Part shown: positions 7,282 to 15,798 of the stretch, piece by piece
Position numbering within the stretch: the stretch's first letter is position 1
How the letters are laid out: each line of letters begins with the position of its first letter
Assembly: GCA_903954205.1 (NCBI GenBank)
Contig: CAJBMR010000008.1
Coordinates: 1-15,798, forward strand
Direction: 5' to 3'
Source: an uncultured bacterium
GTDB taxonomy: Bacteria > Actinomycetota > Actinomycetes > S36-B12
DNA length: 15,798 nucleotides
Position numbers and translations under genes: made by a program
Notes under the pieces: model-generated
Told to the model about the DNA's origin: nothing
Databases searched by the model: none
The model's input: only the letters and a program-made list of their open reading frames with translations

Positions 7282-8231
7282 GGAGCCACCTGCTCAGTGC
7301 CAGCGACCTCTCGCGCGAGGATGCCATCGCGGTGCTCGACACCGCCGCCGAACTCGCGCGGGTCACCGACCGAGCGGTGAAGAAACTACCGACGTTGCGC
7401 GGACGCACGGTGGTGAATCTCTTCTTCGAGGACTCCACGCGCACGCGCATCTCCTTCGAAGCCGCCGCCAAGCGACTGTCCGCCGACGTCATCACCTTCA
7501 GTGCCAAGGGCTCGAGCGTGTCCAAGGGTGAGAGCCTGAAGGACACGGCCCTCACCCTCGAGGCCATGGGTGCCGACGCGGTCATCGTGCGCCACGGAGC
7601 GAGTGGAGCACCGCATCGCCTTGCGCACTCCGGGTGGATTGATGGGGTCGTCATCAATGCCGGCGATGGCACGCACGAGCACCCCACCCAGGCACTCCTG
7701 GATGCCTACACACTGCGGCACCACCTGGCGGGCGGCGAGGGTGCGCTCGATGGGCGGCGCGTGGTCATCGTCGGCGACGTACTCCACAGTCGCGTCGCCC
7801 GATCCAATGTGCTGCTCCTACGCACGCTCGGTGCCCACGTCACCGTCGTGGCACCCCCGACCCTTCTCCCGGTCGGCGTAGAGACCTGGCCGTGCGCGGT
7901 GTCCTATGACCTCGATGCCGCGCTGGCCGGTGCCGACGCCGTGATGATGCTGCGCGTCCAGGCGGAGCGCATGAATGCGGCCTACTTCCCCTCCACCAAC
8001 GAGTACTCCCGGCGCTATGGCCTCGATGTACGCCGCGCGGACCTCCTGGCCGATGGCGGCATCGTCATGCACCCGGGGCCGATGAACCGCGGCATGGAGA
8101 TCAGTGCGGAGGTCGCCGACGGTCCGCGTTCTGTCATCGTCGAGCAGGTGACCAATGGCGTGCACGTCCGTATGGCCGTGCTCTACCGGCTGCTCGGTGC
8201 GGCCGACCTGACCGAGGAGGCGAGCGCGTGA
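7278..8231 (+). CDS. pyrB: Aspartate carbamoyltransferase, catalytic subunit
   Basis: PyrB condenses carbamoyl phosphate with aspartate to N-carbamoyl-L-aspartate, the committed step of pyrimidine synthesis. It has 317 residues, the normal catalytic-chain length. Active-site motifs are STRTR (53-57) for carbamoyl phosphate, the 80s loop SSVSKGESLKDT (79-90, K83), HEHPTQAL (133-140), HSRVARSN (170-177), LRVQAER (225-231) for aspartate and HPGPMNRG (265-272). No pyrI regulatory gene lies nearby, so this is a class lacking the regulatory chain; such enzymes often associate with the PyrC encoded next to them. ATG 7278 overlaps the pyrR stop by 4 bases. GAGGG (7273-7277) is immediately adjacent, too close for a good Shine-Dalgarno, which suggests translational coupling to pyrR. 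Confidence 0.97.
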   Translation: MRSHLLSASDLSREDAIAVLDTAAELARVTDRAVKKLPTLRGRTVVNLFFEDSTRTRISFEAAAKRLSADVITFSAKGSSVSKGESLKDTALTLEAMGADAVIVRHGASGAPHRLAHSGWIDGVVINAGDGTHEHPTQALLDAYTLRHHLAGGEGALDGRRVVIVGDVLHSRVARSNVLLLRTLGAHVTVVAPPTLLPVGVETWPCAVSYDLDAALAGADAVMMLRVQAERMNAAYFPSTNEYSRRYGLDVRRADLLADGGIVMHPGPMNRGMEISAEVADGPRSVIVEQVTNGVHVRMAVLYRLLGAADLTEEASA

Positions 8232-9517
8232 CGCTCACGCTGCGCAATGTCCGGCCCTACGGCGAGGACGCCGTCGACATCACCGTGTCCGACGGGCGAA
8301 TCACCGATCTGGCGCCTGCGGGCAGCGCTTCGGGTAGCGCTGACCAGGTGATCGACGGTCGCGGCCTCGTGGTGCTGCCGGGCTTCGTGGATCTGCACAC
8401 CCACCTGCGTGAGCCCGGTCGCGAGGATGCCGAGACGATCGCCAGTGGCACCGCGGCGGCCGCACTCGGGGGCTTCACCGCCGTGCATGCGATGGCCAAC
8501 ACCACTCCGGTGGCCGACACCGCGGGTGTCGTCGAGCAGGTGTGGCGCCGTGGCGTCGAGGCTGGCTACTGCGATGTCCACCCGGTGGGAGCTGTCACCG
8601 TGGGTCTCAAGGGGGAGCACCTCGCCGAGTTGGGCGCCATGGCCGACTCGGCGGCGCGGGTGCGCGTCTTCAGTGACGATGGGGTGTGCGTGAGCGATCC
8701 CGTGCTCATGCGTCGCGCCCTGGAGTACGTCAAGGCCTTCGACGGCGTCATCGCGCAGCATGCGCAGGACCCGCGCCTGACCGAGGGTGCGCAGATGAAC
8801 GAGAGCGCACTCTCCGGAGTGCTTGGCCTGCGTGGCTGGCCGCCGGTGGCGGAGGAGGCGATCATCGCCCGCGACCTCCTGCTCGCACAGCATGTCGGCT
8901 CACGCGTGCACATCTGCCATCTCTCCACGCGCGGATCCGTGGCGATCGTGCGGTGGGCCAAGGAGCGCGGAGTCGACGTCACCGCTGAGGTCACTCCGCA
9001 TCACCTGATCCTCACCGAGGAACTCGCGCGTACCTACGACCCGCGCTACAAGGTGAATCCGCCCCTGCGTACCGCCGATGACGTTGAGGCCGTCCGCGAA
9101 GGCCTCGCGGACGGCACGATCGACGCGGTGGCGACCGACCATGCACCGCATTCGCGCGAGGACAAGGACTGCGAGTGGGCAGCGGGCGCCTTCGGGATGC
9201 TCGGCCTGGAAACCGCCTTCCCCGTGGTGATGGAGACGATGGTGACGCCCGGACGCCTCGGTTGGCGCGATGTCGCCGATCGCATGTCGGTGCGTCCCGC
9301 GCGGATCGGTCGCCTCGACAACCAGGGAAGGCCGATCGCCGTAGGGGAGCCCGCGCACCTCGTGGTCGTCGATCCCGATGCGGTGTGGGACGTCGATCCC
9401 GCGCGCTCGCCCTCGCGCAGTGCCAACACCCCGTTCCTCGGTCGCCAGATGAGCGGGGCTGTCGTGCATACGCTCCTGCGGGGGCGTCCGACCGTGATCG
9501 AGGGAGCCCTCACATGA
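8228..9517 (+). CDS. pyrC: Dihydroorotase, class I
   Basis: PyrC reversibly cyclises N-carbamoyl-aspartate to dihydroorotate. It is a 429-residue class I dihydroorotase of the amidohydrolase superfamily. The zinc-binding HxH is H57 and H59 in DLHTHLREPG (55-64). Further metal or catalytic residues are D151 in SDDG, H178 in QHAQD, H231 in HICHLS and D304 in ATDHAPH, so the active site looks complete rather than like the inactive pseudo-dihydroorotases. NPPLR (277-281) is a further family motif. The GTG start at 8228 overlaps the pyrB stop (GTGA) and has GAGGAGG at 8214-8220, 7 bases upstream. The family also holds allantoinases and hydantoinases, but the motifs and operon place make dihydroorotase the secure choice. 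Confidence 0.97.
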   Translation: MTLTLRNVRPYGEDAVDITVSDGRITDLAPAGSASGSADQVIDGRGLVVLPGFVDLHTHLREPGREDAETIASGTAAAALGGFTAVHAMANTTPVADTAGVVEQVWRRGVEAGYCDVHPVGAVTVGLKGEHLAELGAMADSAARVRVFSDDGVCVSDPVLMRRALEYVKAFDGVIAQHAQDPRLTEGAQMNESALSGVLGLRGWPPVAEEAIIARDLLLAQHVGSRVHICHLSTRGSVAIVRWAKERGVDVTAEVTPHHLILTEELARTYDPRYKVNPPLRTADDVEAVREGLADGTIDAVATDHAPHSREDKDCEWAAGAFGMLGLETAFPVVMETMVTPGRLGWRDVADRMSVRPARIGRLDNQGRPIAVGEPAHLVVVDPDAVWDVDPARSPSRSANTPFLGRQMSGAVVHTLLRGRPTVIEGALT

Positions 9518-10086
9518 TCGGGATGCTCCTTGCCGCCGAGCCGGTCTCGGCGCCGGTGACCCAGTGGCCGATGCGGATCCTGCTCGTCCTGCTCGTGCTG
9601 GGGGTCATCGCCCTGGTCCTGCTCGGGATGCGTTCGGGCTGGCTGCGGCGCGCCCGCGCTCAATCGGATATCGCTGAGCCGCTGCTTCCGCCCGATGTGC
9701 TCGCGGATGCGACAACCGAGCCCGTGGGCGGCGTCTTCCTAGGGTCCACCCAGCACGGAGACTGGCTGGACCGGATCGTCGTACACGACCTCGGCGTGCG
9801 CAGTCGGGCGACGGCCGAGGTTGGACCCGCGGGGGTCGCCTTGCGTCGTGAAGGCGCTCGCGATGTCTACATCCCTGGCGAGTGCGTGCGCGGCACTGGG
9901 ATGGCCCGCGGCATCGCGGGCAAGGCCTACGAGCGCGATGGGGTCCTCATCATCACCTGGGACCTAGGTGGCAGGCTTGTGGACACCGGCTTCCGGGCCG
10001 ATGTCGCCGAGGAGCAACTGGTCCTCCGCGATGCGATCCTCGGCCTCATGGCTGATCAGGGACGAGCAGGAGAGGGGATCCGATGA
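9514..10086 (+). CDS. Uncharacterised one-TM protein of the pyr operon, probable PH-like domain
   Basis: This 190-residue protein has a short N-terminus, one strong membrane helix at about 20-39 (rich in Leu, Val and Ile), a basic stretch just after it (R40 to R48, four arginines), and a soluble domain of about 140 residues. The arginines after the helix suggest that the C-terminal domain is cytoplasmic. It occupies the same slot between pyrC and carA as Rv1382 of M. tuberculosis, annotated only as a probable membrane or export protein; such proteins are commonly described as having a PH-like domain. No catalytic motif is visible. ATG 9514 overlaps pyrC by 4 bases, GAGGGAG lies at 9500-9506, and the stop overlaps carA by 4 bases, so it is firmly part of the operon. 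A longer in-frame ORF begins inside pyrC, but that extension is not credible. The function is unknown. Confidence 0.85.
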   Translation: MIGMLLAAEPVSAPVTQWPMRILLVLLVLGVIALVLLGMRSGWLRRARAQSDIAEPLLPPDVLADATTEPVGGVFLGSTQHGDWLDRIVVHDLGVRSRATAEVGPAGVALRREGARDVYIPGECVRGTGMARGIAGKAYERDGVLIITWDLGGRLVDTGFRADVAEEQLVLRDAILGLMADQGRAGEGIR

Positions 10087-11199
10087 CATCGCCCGCAGTC
10101 CTCGTGCTCGAAGACGGCCGCATCTTCCGCGGCCAGTCCTTCGGTGCTGTGGGCGAGGCGCTCGGAGAGGCGGTCTTCTCCACGGGGATGACCGGTTATC
10201 AGGAGACGCTCACGGATCCGTCCTACCGCGGCCAGGTCGTCGTCATGACCTCCCCGCACGTCGGCAACACCGGCATGAACGACGAGGATCCCGAGTCGCG
10301 TCGTATCTGGGTCTCGGGCTACGTCGTGCGCGACCCCTCGCCCGTCGCGTCCAATTGGAGGGCGACCCGCAGCCTGGAGGACGACCTCATTGCCGCTGGC
10401 GTCGTCGGCATCTGCGATATCGATACGCGCGCCCTCACGCGTCACCTGCGTGACCGCGGTGCCATGCGTGTGGGGATCTTCAGCGGTGCCTCGGCCGAAG
10501 CGCCAGAGGCCGACCTTGTCCAGCACGTCCTCGCCGCACCGCCCATGGCGGGCTGCGATCTCACCGGAGATGTCACCGTGTCCGAGCCCTACATCGTTCC
10601 GGCGATCGGCGAGGAGAGATTCGTCGTCGCGGCGGTGGACCTCGGCATCAAGTCGATGACTCCTCATCGGATGGCCGAGCGTGGCATGACCGTGCACGTG
10701 CTGCCCGCGGATGTCACCGCCGAAGAACTGCTGACCCGCGGCCGCGACGGAGTGTTCTTCTCTAATGTCCCGGGTGACCCGGCGGTGGCCGATCACGCCG
10801 TGTCGCTCGTGCGCGCAGCGCTGGAGGCTGGGCGCCCGGTGTTCGGGATCTGCTTCGGACACCAGATGCTCGGTCGCGCGCTGGGCTTCGGGACCTACAA
10901 ACTGCGCTTCGGGCATCGCGGCATCAATCAGCCGGTACAGGACCTCGCGACGGGCCGCGTCGCCGTCACGGCGCACAACCACGGCTTCGCCGTCGATGTG
11001 CCCGTCGGTGAGATCATCGACACGCCGTTTGGCCGGGTCGAGGTGAGCCACGTGTGCCTCAACGACGGCGTCGTCGAGGGCTTGCGCTGCATCGATGTCC
11101 CGGCGTTCAGCGTGCAGTACCACCCCGAAGCGGCAGCGGGCCCACACGATGCCGCGGACCTCTTCGACACCTTCGCCGTGTTGATGTCGGAGCGCGCTC

Positions 11200-11207
<8 letters not shown>
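10083..11207 (+). CDS. carA: Carbamoyl phosphate synthase, small (glutaminase) subunit
   Basis: CarA hydrolyses glutamine and channels ammonia to CarB for carbamoyl phosphate synthesis, which feeds pyrimidines and arginine. It has 374 residues. The N-terminal CarA-specific domain (1-150) includes FSTGMTGYQETLTDPSY (32-48). The class I amidotransferase domain (about 180-370) has the nucleophile C257 in GICFGHQ (255-261) and H347 and E349 in QYHPEAAAGPHD, a complete triad. One oddity is SNVPGDP at 227-233, where the family almost always has SNGPGDP, so Gly228 is Val. ATG 10083 overlaps the preceding gene by 4 bases, with AGGAGAGG at 10068-10075 as a good ribosome site. The end overlaps carB by 8 bases. 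Confidence 0.97.
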
Positions 11208-14510
<3,303 letters not shown>

Positions 14511-14511
<1 letters not shown>

Positions 14512-15374
14512 TGCCCGTGCAGGTCAGGGGCGAGGTCGTGTCGGTACGCCGTGCCGGCCTCTACCACGTGCTCACCGTGACAGCGCCCGGCGTGCCCGAG
14601 CTCGCGCGCCCCGGCAATTTCGCCACCCTCGGAATCGGCGATCTCGACTCGAGCGGGCTGCTCCTGCGCCGGGCCTTCTCCATCCACGGCGTCCAGTCGC
14701 GCGGGATCTACGGCGGCACGATCGACCTCGTCATCGCCGATGCCGGCCCGGGCACGCACTGGCTCACCCAGCGGCGCAGGGGTGATGTGCTCGACATCGT
14801 GGCCCCACTCGGGCGTCCGTTCGCGCTCCCGCGCGATCCCGTGTCCTGCCTCCTGGTCGGCGGAGGCTACGGCGCAGCTCCGCTCGTCTTCCTCGCCGAG
14901 CACCTGCGCGAGCGCGGTTGCCGAGTCGATGTCGTCCTTGGGGCATCCACCGAGGAGAAGCTCTTCGGTGTCCTTGAAGCCAAGCGCATCGCCTCCACCG
15001 TGACGATCACCACCGACGACGGCTCGCTCGGAGAGGCGGGCCTCGTCACCGACCACCTGCGTGCCGTGATCGATCGCGCCGCCACGGATGTGGTCTACGC
15101 CTGCGGGCCCATGGGGATGCTGGCGGCCGTCGCCGACATCGCGTCGCAAGCGGGCATCTACAGCCAGTGCGCCGTCGAGGAGTCCATGGCCTGCGGGATC
15201 GGCGTATGCATGACGTGCGTGCTCCCTGTGATCGGCGATGACGGCATCACGCGCATGCTGCGCTCCTGTGTCGAGGGGCCCGTCTTCCGCGGCGACCGCG
15301 TGCGTTGGCAGGAGGTCGGCACCATTCCCCCCGACACCCTCGGAGCGCCCGTCGTCGAGGGGAGGGACCGATGA
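14511..15374 (+). CDS. pyrK: Dihydroorotate dehydrogenase B, electron transfer subunit
   Basis: PyrK is the FAD and 2Fe-2S subunit that lets class 1B dihydroorotate dehydrogenase pass electrons to NAD+. It has 287 residues of the ferredoxin-reductase fold. The FAD site is LRRAFSIH (52-59), the NAD site LLVGGGYGAAP (114-124) with CGP at 198-200, and the 2Fe-2S ligands are C228, C233, C236 and C253 in the C-x4-C-x2-C-x16-C arrangement of PyrK. The ATG at 14511 shares its first base with the carB stop (TGATG), with GGGAGGT at 14499-14505. The next gene is a class 1B PyrD, which confirms the pairing. A sulfide dehydrogenase-type subunit (SudB or NfnA-like) is the main alternative, and the operon context argues against it. 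Confidence 0.95.
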
Positions 15375-15798
15375 CCCGAGCCGTGGTGCGCCATGGGACA
15401 TCCGCCGCCGCGGTGCCCAACATCGACATGTCGACACGTCTGGGTTCCGTGGGGCTGCCGAGCCCGGTCCTCACCGCGTCCGGATGCGCGGCCTCCGGAC
15501 GTGAGTTGGACCAGTTCTTCGACATCACGTCCATCGGTGCTGTCGTGACCAAGAGCATCATGCTCGAGCCCCGCTCCGGTCGTGCGACCCCGCGCATGGC
15601 CGAGACCCCGAGCGGCATGCTCAATTCCATCGGGCTCCAGGGTCCGGGCGTCCACTCCTTCCTCGAGACTGACCTCGCATGGTTGCGGGAGCGCGGCGCG
15701 CGAGTGATCGTCTCGATCGCGGGTGGCACGACGCAGGAATACGAAGAACTCGCGAAGATCCTGCGAGATCACGGCGGCTTCGATGCGCTCGAGGTCAA
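15371..15798 (+). CDS. pyrD: Dihydroorotate dehydrogenase, class 1B catalytic subunit, 3' partial
   Basis: PyrD oxidises dihydroorotate to orotate on FMN in the cytoplasm. Only the first 142 codons are present. LPSPVLTASGCAASGRE (29-45), VVTKSIMLEPRSGRATPR (58-75) with the FMN/substrate lysine K61, and ETPSGMLNSIGLQGPG (78-93) with N85 are typical of class 1B enzymes. No N-terminal membrane helix of the class 2 type is seen. The window stops just before the region holding the catalytic cysteine. ATG 15371 overlaps pyrK as ATGA and follows GGAGGG (15361-15366). It gives about 20 poorly conserved residues before the family core, and ATG 15428 is a possible but weaker alternative start because no ribosome site precedes it. 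Confidence 0.95.
   Translation, partial: MTRAVVRHGTSAAAVPNIDMSTRLGSVGLPSPVLTASGCAASGRELDQFFDITSIGAVVTKSIMLEPRSGRATPRMAETPSGMLNSIGLQGPGVHSFLETDLAWLRERGARVIVSIAGGTTQEYEELAKILRDHGGFDALEV

Noticed and set aside
9175..9513. An upstream extension of the one-TM protein inside pyrC
   Set aside because: It overlaps the conserved C-terminal part of pyrC in another frame. ATG 9514, with its ribosome site and ATGA overlap, fits the size of the M. tuberculosis counterpart better.

Overview
The window is a gene-dense, uniformly high-GC stretch of chromosome from an actinobacterium. Third codon positions are almost all G or C. The layout matches the familiar actinobacterial orders gltB-gltD-pyk and pyrR-pyrB-pyrC-(small membrane protein)-carA-carB; the latter is also the order of Rv1379 to Rv1384 in Mycobacterium tuberculosis. 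PyrK and a class 1B PyrD, instead of the membrane-bound quinone-linked class 2 enzyme of mycobacteria and streptomycetes, point towards a lineage such as Actinomycetaceae, Bifidobacteriaceae or Propionibacteriaceae relatives. The sequence alone does not fix the genus. All genes are on the + strand.

Region 1 (1-6482), nitrogen and central carbon metabolism: the 3' two thirds of gltB and the complete gltD encode the two subunits of NADPH-dependent glutamate synthase (GOGAT). They are followed by pyk (pyruvate kinase) and a ZIP-family-like membrane protein whose usual metal-binding histidines are missing.

Region 2 (6483-6732), the only real intergenic space: it holds a possible terminator hairpin at the end of the ZIP-like gene, two inverted repeats, a probable promoter and a PyrR-binding RNA hairpin that covers the pyrR ribosome binding site.

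Region 3 (6733-15798), the de novo pyrimidine (UMP) operon: pyrR, pyrB, pyrC, an uncharacterised one-TM protein with a probable PH-like domain, carA, carB, pyrK and the start of pyrD. Every junction overlaps by 1 to 8 bases, so the 9-kb run has no untranslated base and is probably translationally coupled from pyrR onwards. CarAB makes carbamoyl phosphate, PyrB condenses it with aspartate, PyrC closes the ring, and PyrDK oxidises dihydroorotate with NAD+. Glutamine for CarAB and glutamate from GltBD tie the two metabolic blocks together.

I found no mobile element, CRISPR array, tRNA, rRNA, pseudogene or sign of horizontal transfer. This is essentially a housekeeping region. The points most worth a second look are the leader hairpin, the inverted repeat upstream of it, the uncharacterised membrane protein inside the pyr operon, the ligand-poor ZIP-like protein, the PyrDK type and one substitution in a conserved CarA motif.
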